A DNA stretch of 14,096 nucleotides from Thermoleophilia bacterium (GTDB lineage Bacteria; Actinomycetota; Thermoleophilia; Gaiellales; Gaiellaceae). Both the position numbers and the translations under genes were made by a program. The stretch covers positions 1 through 14,096 of the forward strand of contig JAERMP010000137.1 of the NCBI GenBank assembly GCA_016844515.1, given 5' to 3'. Within the stretch, counting starts at the first letter, position 1, and each line of letters starts with the position of its first letter. The notes under the pieces were generated by a model that ran no database searches, was not told the DNA's origin, and saw only the letters and a program-made list of their open reading frames with translations. Shown here in pieces: positions 7,085 to 14,075 of this stretch.

Positions 7085-8381
7085 GCTCCTTCCGCGCCGA
7101 CGGCGCACTGGCGCTGGACTGGGTTGCGTCGTATCTCGAGCGCATCCGAGAGTTTCCGGTGCTGTCGCAGGTCGAGCCCGGCCAGATCCGGGCTGCGCTC
7201 CCGACTTCGCCGCCCGAGAGTCCGGAGTCGTTCGAAGCCGTACTTCGTGACCTCGACGACGTTCTTCTCCCGGGACTCACGCACTGGCAGAGCCCGCGCT
7301 TCTTCGCGTACTTCGCGACGACGGGCTCGGAGCCGGGCGTTCTCGCCGAGCTTCTCATCGCGGGCCTGAACCAGGTCGGGATTCTCTGGCGCACTTCGCC
7401 GGCTTTGCAGGAGCTCGAGGAGGTGACACTCGACTGGTTGCGGCAGCTCGTCGGACTTCCCGAGGGGTTCCACGGCCACATCGAGGACACGGCGTCGACC
7501 GGTGTTCTCGCCTCGCTCGCGGTCGCGCGCATGCTTCGTCCCGACCGGCGGGTCGTCGTCTGCTCCGAGCACGCGCACTCGGTGGCGGACAAGGCGGCGA
7601 GGCTGCTCGAGCTCGAGTTGAGGAAGGTTCCGGTCGACGACGCGTTCCGGCTCCGACCCGAGCTTCTCGAGCTCGATGACGCGTGCGCGGTTATCGCGAC
7701 GATCGGGACGACCGGAGCGGCGGCGGTCGACCCGGTGCCCGCGATCGCCGATGCCTGCTCCCAAGGCGGCGTCTGGTTGCACGTCGACGCCGCCTACGCG
7801 GGATCAGCAGCCGTTTGCACGGAGCTCCGCCACCACTTCGTGGGTTGGGAGAGAGCCGACTCCATCGGCGTCAACCCGCACAAGTGGCTCGGCGTCCCGA
7901 TGGACTGCTCTGCGCTGTGGACACGCCGTCCGGAGGATTTCCGGCGAGCGTTCAGCCTGAGTTTCTCCAGTCCGCCGACGATGTCGTGAACCTGAGTGAG
8001 CTCTCGATCCCGCTCGGTCGCCGGTTTCGTGCGCTCAAGCTCTGGGCGGTTTTGCGCTGCTACGGACGGCAAGGGCTACAGGAGAAGATCCGTGAGCACG
8101 TCCGCCTCGCAGCGCTCTTCGAGGAATGGGTGAGCGACGAGCCCGGCTGGGAGATCGTCGCTCCACGCCTCTTCTCGCTCGTCTTCTTCCGCAAGGAGGG
8201 ATCGGACGAGGAGAACGAACGGCTTCTCGAGCGCGTCAACGACTCCGGCGAGGTCTTCCTCTCTCATGCTCGGCTCGCCGATCGGTACTCGCTGCGGTTG
8301 GCGGTGGGCAACTTCCGGACGACCGAGGACGACGTGCGCCTCGCCTGGGATGTGCTCAGGCGCGAGGCTGCGCGATTCTGA
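7081..8381 (+). CDS. PLP-dependent (group II, aromatic L-amino acid type) decarboxylase, frameshifted in this sequence
   Basis: A pyridoxal-phosphate decarboxylase of the tyrosine/DOPA/tryptophan family; the substrate amino acid cannot be read from sequence. Typical segments are THWQSPRFFAYF (67-78), HIEDTASTGVLASLAVAR (133-150), WLHVDAAYAGSA (232-243) with the cofactor-binding Asp236, and SIGVNPHKWLG (261-271) with Lys268 for the Schiff base. The first frame ends in PPTMS at 7989; the real C-terminus (PEFLQSADDVVNLSELSIPLGRR, then RFRALKLW to EAARF) lies in the -1 frame from about 7951-7962, so one base appears to be missing. Joined length is about 433 residues, slightly short for the family. 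The start ATG overlaps the PolX stop (ATGA), implying coupled translation. If the shift is real, the product lacks the C-terminal small domain and is probably inactive. Confidence 0.87.
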
Positions 8382-9036
8382 GGAAAACCTGCGAGGCGGT
8401 GAACGAGCGCCCCCCGTCTGTTGTGCGAGTGATGCCGCCAGAGGCGAGGAGGCCCTCGGGTGCGATCAAGGCCGCTTCGGCCTGCTTCAGCGTTTTAGGT
8501 GCTAAGCGCGCCGGTCCCAGATCGACGTCGGAGACGGTGACGCGGTACGACCTGTTCAGCCGCCAGGCACGGAACGAGAAGCACGGCGCCCGGATGCAGC
8601 GTATGCCGATGTCGCGAAGGCGGAAGAAGCCGCCTGTCGGCTGATCCTGAGTAACCGGCCTCCAGATCTCGGCGACGGCGACGGCTCCGAGCTCTCCGAA
8701 TCCCTCGAACGTCCACGGGCCGATGGCGGCTCGTACAAGGGCGTTTGCTGGCAGCCCCGTAACGAGCGGCTTTCGAGTCAGCGTGCTGACGGCGATCGCG
8801 ACGTAGCAGCGAGGACGAAGCAGGCCGTCGTGGCAGCGGGTGCGTGCGTGGTTCGCACGCGACACCCAGTAGCCTCCGCAGAGCGGTGACGGGCACAGCC
8901 TCGGGTCGGGCTGGACGACGTATATGGAGCGGGCCAGGACAGGGGGCGGAAGCGCAGTCCCCGGGCTTGCCCCGGCAAGTAGGCCGACAAAGGCGACCGT
9001 AACACTCGCTGCCGTCAGGCGGGGCGCGATCCTCAT
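8356..9036 (-). CDS. Secreted cysteine-rich protein, DUF6748-like
   Basis: A 226-residue exported protein of unknown function. The N-terminus (MRIAPRLTAASVTVAFVGLLAGASPGTA) is a classical signal peptide with probable cleavage near residue 28. The mature part starts with SIYVVQPDPRLCPSPLCGGYWVSRAN (37-62), a pattern I associate with DUF6748 proteins. Six cysteines (48, 53, 68, 77, 147, 152) in pairs suggest disulfides outside the cell. It resembles secreted or lipoprotein-like surface proteins, but no lipobox is visible. The ATG at 9036 has GGAAG just upstream. The 3' end overlaps the convergent decarboxylase gene by 26 bases, and the start lies 20 bases from the divergent TauE start, so it is a single-gene unit. 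Confidence 0.82.
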   Translation of the reverse strand: MRIAPRLTAASVTVAFVGLLAGASPGTALPPPVLARSIYVVQPDPRLCPSPLCGGYWVSRANHARTRCHDGLLRPRCYVAIAVSTLTRKPLVTGLPANALVRAAIGPWTFEGFGELGAVAVAEIWRPVTQDQPTGGFFRLRDIGIRCIRAPCFSFRAWRLNRSYRVTVSDVDLGPARLAPKTLKQAEAALIAPEGLLASGGITRTTDGGRSFTASQVFLRIAQPRA

Positions 9037-9043
9037 TGCTTCC

Positions 9044-9050
9044 TAGGATA
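9044..9050. promoter_or_regulatory. Candidate divergent promoter core with palindromic -10
   Basis: TCCTAGGA (9041-9048) is an 8-base palindrome. Overlapping it, TAGGAT (9044-9049) reads as a -10 on the plus strand, seven bases before the GTG of the first TauE gene, and TATCCT (9050-9045) reads as a -10 on the minus strand, placing transcription start about two bases before the ATG at 9036. The two promoters would share the same bases. Inferred from spacing only. Confidence 0.45.
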
Positions 9051-9056
9051 CGGACG

Positions 9057-9401
9057 GTGCGCCTTATAGCCATCGGGCTCGCGGCGGGGGTCTTCTCCGC
9101 ATTCTTCGGGGTCGGCGGCGGCATTCTGGCCGTCCCGCTGCTCATCCTGTTCGCGCACATCCCCGAGCGCATCGCGACGGCCACTTCGCTGCTCGCGATC
9201 GCGATCACCGCGACGGCGGGGGTCGTCGTGTTCTCGCTTCGAGGTCACGTCGAGGTCGAGTACGCGGCGCTCGTCGGCCTGCCCGCCGCTGTGGGCGCAC
9301 TTGCCGGCACGGCGCTCCAGCAGCGCGTCCGGACGAGCACGCTGACCTACGGATTCGCCGTGCTCCTGACGAGCGTCGGCGTGTGGCTCCTCGTCTCGTG
9401 A
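9057..9401 (+). CDS. Half-size TauE/SafE (TSUP) membrane transporter subunit, first
   Basis: A 114-residue integral membrane protein matching one repeat of the TauE/SafE family, whose members export sulfite, sulfonates or related organic anions. It has the glycine-rich signature GLAAGVFSAFFGVGGGILAVPLL (7-29), followed by ATATSLLAIAITATAGVVVF (40-59), a helix VEYAALVGLPAAVGALAGTAL and a C-terminal helix YGFAVLLTSVGVWLLVS. Usual family members hold two such repeats in about 250 residues; here the second repeat is the next gene. The GTG at 9057 is chosen because TAGGAT lies seven bases upstream (leaderless geometry); an in-frame TTG at 9036 would add seven residues (LPRIRTV) and overlap the divergent gene. 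Its TGA overlaps the next start (GTGA). Confidence 0.85.
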   Translation: MRLIAIGLAAGVFSAFFGVGGGILAVPLLILFAHIPERIATATSLLAIAITATAGVVVFSLRGHVEVEYAALVGLPAAVGALAGTALQQRVRTSTLTYGFAVLLTSVGVWLLVS

Positions 9402-9793
9402 GCACCACCACGATCGTGATCGGCATCTCCCTCGGGCTCGCCGCCGGTGTCATGGCAGGCCTCTTCGGCGTCGGAGGCGGCATCCTGTTCGTGCCGGCGC
9501 TCGTCGCTCTCGGGCTCGGGCAGCTCGATGCTCAGGGGACGTCTCTGCTCGCAATCCTCCCAACGGTTGCTGCGGGTACCTGGAACCAGCGCCGATACGG
9601 CAACCTTCGAGTGCGGACGGCGGTCGTGGTCGGGCTCGCGTCGATCGTCGGCGTCGAGGTCGGCGCCAGGATCGTCGTCGAGCTTCCCGAGAGCGCAGTG
9701 CGTCGGCTGTTTGCCGTTCTGCTGTTCGCCGTCGCTGCGCAGCTCGTGTGGCGGACGCGTCGCGCTACCCCGCGCTACCCTGACTCGCCGTGA
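9398..9793 (+). CDS. Half-size TauE/SafE (TSUP) membrane transporter subunit, second
   Basis: A 131-residue membrane protein with the same repeat as its neighbour: GLAAGVMAGLFGVGGGILFVPAL (13-35), then AQGTSLLAILPTVAAG (45-60), RTAVVVGLASIVGVEVGARIV (73-93) and RRLFAVLLFAVAAQLVW (102-118). The two proteins together equal one full-length TauE/SafE transporter and probably assemble as a heterodimer. The start GTG at 9398 overlaps the previous TGA; an earlier in-frame GTG at 9383 would overlap more of that gene. The C-terminal tail RRATPRYPDSP is basic and probably cytoplasmic. Its stop overlaps the GTG of the M23 peptidase gene, so the three genes form one translation-coupled unit. The substrate is unknown. 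Confidence 0.86.
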   Translation: MSTTTIVIGISLGLAAGVMAGLFGVGGGILFVPALVALGLGQLDAQGTSLLAILPTVAAGTWNQRRYGNLRVRTAVVVGLASIVGVEVGARIVVELPESAVRRLFAVLLFAVAAQLVWRTRRATPRYPDSP

Positions 9794-11169
9794 TCCGCGT
9801 AGCTGTCACCATCGCCGGGATCCTGGTCGTCTCCGCAACGCTGGCGGCGGCTGCCCCCCCGCCCAAAGGTGCAGCCACCGCAGCGACGGCGGTCCTGCTT
9901 CGTATGACCGTCCCCGGGCAGGACACTGTGTCGCTCGGCGAGTTGCAGTGGCCGACGAGCACCACATCGGACGTTCAGTCATTCCAGTACCCGGATGACG
10001 GCTCGATCATCAGCTTCGGTCGGTCTCGCGCGGCGGTCTTCGCGCAGCCTGGGGACGCGGCAGCCGCTCAGTCCTTCGCCGAAGTGATCGTGCTCTCGCT
10101 GTTCGGCGGCGAGGTGGTCGCCGCGCAAGTGACGGCGTCGGCGTCCGCGGGCGCGAGCGAGCGCTCCGTTGGAGCGGACGTGTCAGCATCGGAAGTGCAG
10201 GGACTGCGCGCTCTCGGGCGAGACATCTCAACCGCTCCCGGCTCAACCGCCTCGCTCGAGGACTGGGGGTCGCTCTCCGTCTTGTCCGTCAGCAGCGGTA
10301 CGCGCAAGTCAGGGCCCCCCGGCGCCCAGGGGTCGGTAGCCGGCCTATTGGTACGGCTGACGGCCGCTCACGGAGGACTTCCAGCTGGCGCCGAGATCCT
10401 CGTCGGAAGTGTGCAGGCCACCGCCGTGGCCGAGCCGTCTTCGACACCCCGGCCGGATCCGGGGACGAGCCCTCGCCTGCCTCTGGTCCGGCCATCGCTC
10501 CCGAGCGCTCCGGAGCCCGATGTGGGCGGCGAGGTTCCCGGCGGGCCAGTGCTCGTCGCGCCGGAGGTCTCCGCGCGGTTCACCGGTGGCGGGTACGTGT
10601 TTCCGGTGTACGGAACCGCCTCTTTCGGGGACAGCTTCGGCGGGCCAAGGCCGAACGTTCCCGGCGGCTGGCACCATGGTGAGGACATTTTCGCGCCCGC
10701 CGGCACGCCACTGCTGGCCGTCGCGGAGGGCACGCTGCACACGATCGGGTTCAACAAGCTCGGCGGCTACCGGCTCTGGCTGCGTGACACCGCCGGCAAC
10801 GAGTTCTACTACGCGCACCTCTCCGCGTACTCACCCCTCGCCGTCGAAGGAAGACGGGTCGAGGCAGGCGACGTGATCGGCTTCGTGGGGGATACGGGCG
10901 ACGCCGGCGGCACGCCACATCTCCACTTCGAGATCCATCCGGCTGCAATGGCGGGCCTGGGCTACGACGGAGTCGTGGCGCCCTATCCGATCCTGCTCGC
11001 CTGGCGGCGAGCGGACGACGTCTCCTTTGCAGCCGGACGGATCTACATACCCTTGGGACCGGGCAGCGTAACGCTCCCGCCCCCAGGGGCGGTTCTCCTC
11101 GAAGCCGATGACATCGGTCCGACGAGTGGGCTCGTGCCAGGCGCGCTCGAGCGGGCTCTCAGCCGGTAA
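9790..11169 (+). CDS. Secreted M23 (LytM-type) metallopeptidase
   Basis: A 459-residue exported protein. A signal peptide (MIRVAVTIAGILVVSATLAAAA) is followed by a region of about 180 residues (30-212) with repeated small residues (QVTASASAGASERSVGADVSASEVQGL), resembling the beta-rich segment of choice-of-anchor P surface proteins. A Pro-rich linker follows (215-260). The M23 domain begins at VFPVYG (270) and has HHGED (His295, Asp299) and HLHFEIH (His377, His379), the expected zinc ligands, so it should cleave peptide cross-links in peptidoglycan. About 75 residues follow the HxH motif, longer than a minimal LytM domain. GTG at 9790 overlaps the TauE stop (GTGA). A strong hairpin lies downstream. 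The N-terminal domain assignment is tentative. Confidence 0.9.
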   Translation: MIRVAVTIAGILVVSATLAAAAPPPKGAATAATAVLLRMTVPGQDTVSLGELQWPTSTTSDVQSFQYPDDGSIISFGRSRAAVFAQPGDAAAAQSFAEVIVLSLFGGEVVAAQVTASASAGASERSVGADVSASEVQGLRALGRDISTAPGSTASLEDWGSLSVLSVSSGTRKSGPPGAQGSVAGLLVRLTAAHGGLPAGAEILVGSVQATAVAEPSSTPRPDPGTSPRLPLVRPSLPSAPEPDVGGEVPGGPVLVAPEVSARFTGGGYVFPVYGTASFGDSFGGPRPNVPGGWHHGEDIFAPAGTPLLAVAEGTLHTIGFNKLGGYRLWLRDTAGNEFYYAHLSAYSPLAVEGRRVEAGDVIGFVGDTGDAGGTPHLHFEIHPAAMAGLGYDGVVAPYPILLAWRRADDVSFAAGRIYIPLGPGSVTLPPPGAVLLEADDIGPTSGLVPGALERALSR

Positions 11170-11192
11170 CGCTTGATGCTAGAAACAGCGCC

Positions 11193-11211
11193 GCCGCCGC
11201 GAAGCGGCGGC
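11193..11211. terminator. GC-rich hairpin after the M23 gene
   Basis: GCCGCCGC, loop GAA, GCGGCGGC: an 8-bp all-GC stem 23 bases after the M23 stop codon, between two convergent genes. There is no T-run. It may act together with the longer hairpin that follows. Confidence 0.5.
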
Positions 11212-11229
11212 CTTCAGGGATCTTCGCGC

Positions 11230-11259
11230 GACCAGAATCCGCGCTAGCGGATTCTGGTC
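11230..11259. terminator. Strong bidirectional hairpin between convergent genes
   Basis: A perfect 13-bp stem, GACCAGAATCCGC (11230-11242) with GCGGATTCTGGTC (11247-11259), and a GCTA loop. It lies 8 bases before the stop codon of the opposing YtxH-like gene and 60 bases after the M23 stop, as expected for a terminator shared by convergent genes. No T-run follows on either strand, which is common in high-GC actinobacteria. Confidence 0.7.
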
Positions 11260-11267
11260 TTGCGGAG

Positions 11268-11720
11268 CTATTCAGGCTCGGCGCCGTTGCCAACGTTGGC
11301 GGCTTCGGCTTCGAGCTCGTCCAGCCCCTCGCCGTCACCGCCCGCGACGCGTTCCATGATCCACTCACGCGTCGACTCGCCCGTCCACGGGTTGTACAGG
11401 ACGCCGAGTGTCACGCCGGTGAGCAGGAACACGCGGTTGCGCGCCTTGTGGCTCTTGCGCTTGGCCTTGCCCTGAATGCGGTCCGAGGCGTCCGAGAGCT
11501 CTGCGACGAGGCCCTGGAGCTGCTTCTGGAAGTCCTTCTCCGTGGCCTTCTCCGCCTTACCCTTGACCCCGCGTCCCTTCGCCATCTGCCCATAGAGGCC
11601 GCGTGCGGCGACAAAGGCTGCGAGAAGATCGTCCCGGAGATCCGGGTCCGTCATCGCGCGCTGGACGTAGGGCCGCAGCGCCTCAGTGGTCAGCGCCGGC
11701 TTCTGCTTGGTCTTTCCCAT
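11268..11720 (-). CDS. YtxH-like protein with one membrane segment
   Basis: A 150-residue protein. The first half is charged and helical (LRPYVQRAMTDPDLRDDLLAAFVAARGLYGQMA, then a Lys/Gly-rich stretch around 48-62). A further helix (DFQKQLQGLVAELSDASDRIQ) leads to the basic KAKRKSHKARNR and a short hydrophobic stretch with FLLTGVTLGVLYNPWTGESTREWI (98-121). That end resembles YtxH/gas-vesicle-associated proteins, in which a Gly-rich helix is followed by a YxPxxGxxTR motif. The C-terminus is acidic (EGLDELEAEAA). The ATG at 11720 is preceded by AAAGGTGG. It is divergent from a small membrane protein and convergent with the M23 gene. The function is unknown; an envelope or stress role is only a guess from the family. 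Confidence 0.72.
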   Translation of the reverse strand: MGKTKQKPALTTEALRPYVQRAMTDPDLRDDLLAAFVAARGLYGQMAKGRGVKGKAEKATEKDFQKQLQGLVAELSDASDRIQGKAKRKSHKARNRVFLLTGVTLGVLYNPWTGESTREWIMERVAGGDGEGLDELEAEAANVGNGAEPE

Positions 11721-11762
11721 TCGGGTACCACCTTTCTTCGACTCGACCTGAAGTATGTCGGC

Positions 11763-11768
11763 TACGAT
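11763..11768 (+). promoter_or_regulatory. Candidate leaderless -10 element
   Basis: TACGAT lies seven bases before the GTG at 11776, the same spacing as TAGGAT before the first TauE gene. If used, the message would start at or one base before the start codon, and the upstream ATG at 11755 would not be in the transcript. Confidence 0.4.
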
Positions 11769-11775
11769 CGCCCAG

Positions 11776-11961
11776 GTGCGGGGGGTCCTGTTTTTCGCTC
11801 TCCATCCGAAGCGCTTGCTCGGTCTGATCGCAGCGTTGTTTGCCGGCGCGTTTTACGTCTGGTTCGCGGCGGTTCGTTCCGTTCCCGGCGTTCAGCGCCG
11901 CAAGTCGGTCGCCCGCGAAGCCTGGCGAAGGCGTGACCGAACGAGGTCGGGCTCGTCGTAG
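11776..11961 (+). CDS. Small single-helix membrane protein
   Basis: A 61-residue protein of unknown function: a short N-terminal segment (MRGVLFFALHPKR), one membrane helix of about 20 residues (LLGLIAALFAGAFYVWFAAV, 14-33) and a strongly basic tail (QRRKSVAREAWRRRDRTRSGSS) that would stay in the cytoplasm and could bind an acidic partner or nucleic acid. The GTG at 11776 is preferred because of TACGAT upstream. An in-frame ATG at 11755 would add seven residues (SATIAQV) but has no clear ribosome site. It ends 49 bases before the rmlA-like gene and could be cotranscribed, though that gene has its own -10 candidate. Codon use (GC-rich third positions) matches its neighbours. Confidence 0.6.
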   Translation: MRGVLFFALHPKRLLGLIAALFAGAFYVWFAAVRSVPGVQRRKSVAREAWRRRDRTRSGSS

Positions 11962-11998
11962 ACGTGCGGCGGCTGAGCGAGTCGCCAGCATCTACCAC

Positions 11999-12004
11999 TA
12001 GCAT
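11999..12004 (+). promoter_or_regulatory. Candidate leaderless -10 element before the rml genes
   Basis: TAGCAT lies six bases before the GTG at 12011, the same geometry as TATCAT before PolX. No ribosome site is present between it and the start codon. A -35 could not be recognised. Confidence 0.45.
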
Positions 12005-12010
12005 CCACGC

Positions 12011-12805
12011 GTGGTTCCGAAGGGTCTCATCTGTGCCGGCGGCGAGGCGACGCGCCTCGGCGAGCTGACGCGTGTGGCGAACAAGCACCTGCTTCCGGTC
12101 GGGAGCTGGCCGATGATCTACTACCCGCTTCAGCTCTTGCAGCTCGCTGGGATACGTGACGTCCTCCTCGTGACGGGGAAGGGTCATGCAGGCCAGATGA
12201 TCGACCTCCTAGGCGACGGCCGGCTCGCGCCACGTGGCGGCGGTGACCCGATCCTCGAGCTCGATCTCACGTACAAGGTGCAGACCGAACCGGGCGGAAT
12301 TGCCCAGGTGGTCGGCATGGCGAGAGACTTCGCAGCCGGTGCACCGCTCGTGGTTGTGCTCGGTGACAACATCTTCGAGTTCGCGCAGTCCGAAGCGCTG
12401 CACGACTGGGCCGAGAGGCCGAACCGTGCCCGGATCTTCGTCAAGGAAGTCGACGATCCCGAGAACTTCGGCGTCGTCGTCTACGACGAGCAAGGCGCCG
12501 TCGCGGACCTCGTCGAGAAGGCCGGTGTGGTCGACACACGGTTCGACGAGCCCCCTTCAGCACATGCCGTCGTCGGCCTCTATTGCTACCCGCCGGACGT
12601 CTTCGACGTCATCGAGAAGCTGGCACCTTCGATCCGAGGCGAGCTCGAGATCACCGACGTGAATCGTCACTACGCGCTGGCCGGCAGACTGGACGCCTCC
12701 GAGGTCGCGGGCTGGTGGGAGGACGCCGGAAAGCACTGGAAGCACCTCGCGGACATCGGGCGCCGGATCGACGAGACCGGCGCGAACAAACGAGATTCGG
12801 CGTGA
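12011..12805 (+). CDS. rmlA: Sugar-1-phosphate nucleotidyltransferase (RmlA-like, probable glucose-1-phosphate thymidylyltransferase)
   Basis: A 264-residue enzyme that would join a sugar 1-phosphate to dTTP, forming dTDP-glucose in the first step of dTDP-rhamnose synthesis. The Rossmann N-terminus is GLICAGGEATRL (5-16), followed by NKHLLPVGSWPMIYYPL (24-40) with the conserved Lys25, YKVQTEPGGIAQVV (88-101), VVVLGDNIF (114-122) with metal-binding Asp119, DDPENFGVVVYD (148-159) and ELEITDVN (211-218). The first motif has Ala where most RmlA enzymes have Gly (GGxGTRL), and the late motif reads WEDAGKHWKHL where WxDTGT is usual, so it is a divergent short form. The start is GTG at 12011. Its stop overlaps the epimerase GTG. 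Order with rmlC- and rmlD-like genes supports the pathway; sugar specificity is inferred. Confidence 0.87.
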   Translation: MVPKGLICAGGEATRLGELTRVANKHLLPVGSWPMIYYPLQLLQLAGIRDVLLVTGKGHAGQMIDLLGDGRLAPRGGGDPILELDLTYKVQTEPGGIAQVVGMARDFAAGAPLVVVLGDNIFEFAQSEALHDWAERPNRARIFVKEVDDPENFGVVVYDEQGAVADLVEKAGVVDTRFDEPPSAHAVVGLYCYPPDVFDVIEKLAPSIRGELEITDVNRHYALAGRLDASEVAGWWEDAGKHWKHLADIGRRIDETGANKRDSA

Positions 12806-13269
12806 TCGACGGACTGACGCGGATCCCACTGCATGTGCACGAGGACGACCGCGGCTGGTTTCTGGAGCTCCGGCGCGACAGCGGACTTCCGACGCGAATG
12901 GCACAGACCAACGTTTCGTTCTCCCGCGCCGGAGTCGTCCGCGGACTCCACTACCACGAACGCGGCCAGGACGACCTCTTCGCGTGCCTGCGCGGCACGG
13001 CACGCGTCGTCGTGCTCGATCGCGCGACGGGAGAGACGTTCACCGAGGACATCGGCGAGGAGAACCCCGTAGCCGTCTACATTCCCGGCCATCACGCCCA
13101 CGGGTTCGAGGCACTGACGGACATCATCTTCTGCTACCACGTCACGGTCGAGTACGACCCCGAAGACCCCGACGAGCACACGGTTCCCTGGAACGACCCG
13201 CGCGTCGCGCACCTATGGAGCTCGAGCAGCCCGATCCTGTCCGCGCGGGACGCCGCCGTCGAATCCTGA
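12802..13269 (+). CDS. rmlC: dTDP-4-dehydrorhamnose 3,5-epimerase-like protein (RmlC)
   Basis: A 155-residue cupin-type epimerase acting on dTDP-4-keto-6-deoxyglucose. It has FLELRR near the start, QTNVSFSRAGVVRGLHYHERGQDD (35-58) with the catalytic-type His50, a beta strand GTARVVVLDRATGETF (65-80), VYIPGHHAHGFEAL (92-105) and the family ending YHVTVEYDPEDPDEHTVPWNDP (112-133) followed by HLW. His replaces the Gln of the usual RGLHYQ. It is shorter than typical RmlC (about 180 residues), mainly at the C-terminus, so a related sugar epimerase is possible. GTG at 12802 overlaps the stop of the nucleotidyltransferase gene (GTGA). The reductase gene begins inside its 3' end. Confidence 0.87.
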   Translation: MIDGLTRIPLHVHEDDRGWFLELRRDSGLPTRMAQTNVSFSRAGVVRGLHYHERGQDDLFACLRGTARVVVLDRATGETFTEDIGEENPVAVYIPGHHAHGFEALTDIIFCYHVTVEYDPEDPDEHTVPWNDPRVAHLWSSSSPILSARDAAVES

Positions 13270-14075
13270 TCACGGGAGCGGGCGGCCAGCTCGGCCGTGC
13301 GCTTCAGCAGGAGTTCGCGGACGCCGACGTCGTCGCTCTGACCCACGCCGAGTGGGACGTTGCCAACCCGCCAAGTAACAGTCTGTTACAAGGTGGTGTC
13401 GATCTCGTCCTGCACGCGGCGGCCTGGACGGACGTCGACGGAGCAGAGGCGGACCCACAAGCCGCTGCAGCCGTGAACATCGCCGGCACGGCGAACGTGG
13501 CTTCGCTCGGCGCTCCCCTCGTCGCGTTCTCCACCGACTACGTGTTCGACGGCCTGAAGCGGGAGCCATATGTCGAGTCCGACGGTGTCAACCCGCTTTC
13601 GGCCTACGGGCGGACGAAGCTCCACGGTGAGGCCGCTGCAGGCTCGGACGCGTGGATCGTCCGAACCTCCTGGCTCTTCGGTCCGACTGGCCACAATTTC
13701 GTTAGGACCATGCTCCGGCTGGGGGCCGAACTCGACGAGGTCGCGGTTGTCGACGACCAACGGGGCTGTCCCACCTACGTCGGCCACCTGGCGCAGGCGG
13801 TGCGCGAGCTCGTCGACACCGATCGGCCACGCGGCGTCTGGCACGTCGCAGCGCAGGGGGACTGCACATGGGCCGACTTCGCCGAAGCGGTCTTCGCCGA
13901 GGCCGGCCTCGACTGCAGGGTGCGACGGGTCTCGACCGAGGAGCTCGGCCGCCCCGCGCCCCGGCCTGCATATGCGGTCTTACGGAGCGAGCGAGCGGGA
14001 GCGCCGACGCTCCCGCACTGGCGTGAGGGATTACACGCGTGCATGGCTGCTCTCGGCACGACGGAGGCCAAGTAA
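13215..14075 (+). CDS. rmlD: dTDP-4-dehydrorhamnose reductase (RmlD)
   Basis: A 286-residue short-chain-type reductase that makes dTDP-L-rhamnose with NAD(P)H. It has the nucleotide-binding loop ILITGAGGQLGRAL (17-30), HAAAWTDVDGAE (67-78), AFSTDYVFDG (104-113), the catalytic YGRTK (Tyr131, Lys135), RTSWLFGPTGHNFV (150-163) and VVDDQRGCPTYVGHLA (178-193). The ATG at 13215 is chosen because it keeps the full first beta strand (RRRILITG); it overlaps the rmlC-like gene by 55 bases. A CTG at 13266, overlapping that gene's TGA as CTGA, would start directly at MITGAGGQ. Residues PSNSLLQ (53-59), between WDVANP and GVDLVLH, are encoded by a copy of a palindromic repeat, and a second copy covers the stop codon. 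No rmlB is visible. Confidence 0.93.
   Translation: MELEQPDPVRAGRRRRILITGAGGQLGRALQQEFADADVVALTHAEWDVANPPSNSLLQGGVDLVLHAAAWTDVDGAEADPQAAAAVNIAGTANVASLGAPLVAFSTDYVFDGLKREPYVESDGVNPLSAYGRTKLHGEAAAGSDAWIVRTSWLFGPTGHNFVRTMLRLGAELDEVAVVDDQRGCPTYVGHLAQAVRELVDTDRPRGVWHVAAQGDCTWADFAEAVFAEAGLDCRVRRVSTEELGRPAPRPAYAVLRSERAGAPTLPHWREGLHACMAALGTTEAK
13371..13393. repeat. Palindromic repeat, copy 1, inside rmlD coding sequence
   Basis: Left arm CCAAGTAACAG, centre T, right arm CTGTTACAAGG. Nine of the eleven arm positions pair; the AA near the right end breaks symmetry compared with copy 2. It is in frame and encodes PSNSLLQ plus two bases of the next codon. Twenty of 23 positions match the copy at 14068-14090. 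Its AT content stands out from the GC-rich surroundings. Confidence 0.8.

Noticed and set aside
7081..8381. Decarboxylase as part of a secondary-metabolite cluster
   Set aside because: The neighbours are PolX and a secreted protein; there are no synthase, transporter or regulator genes of such a cluster.
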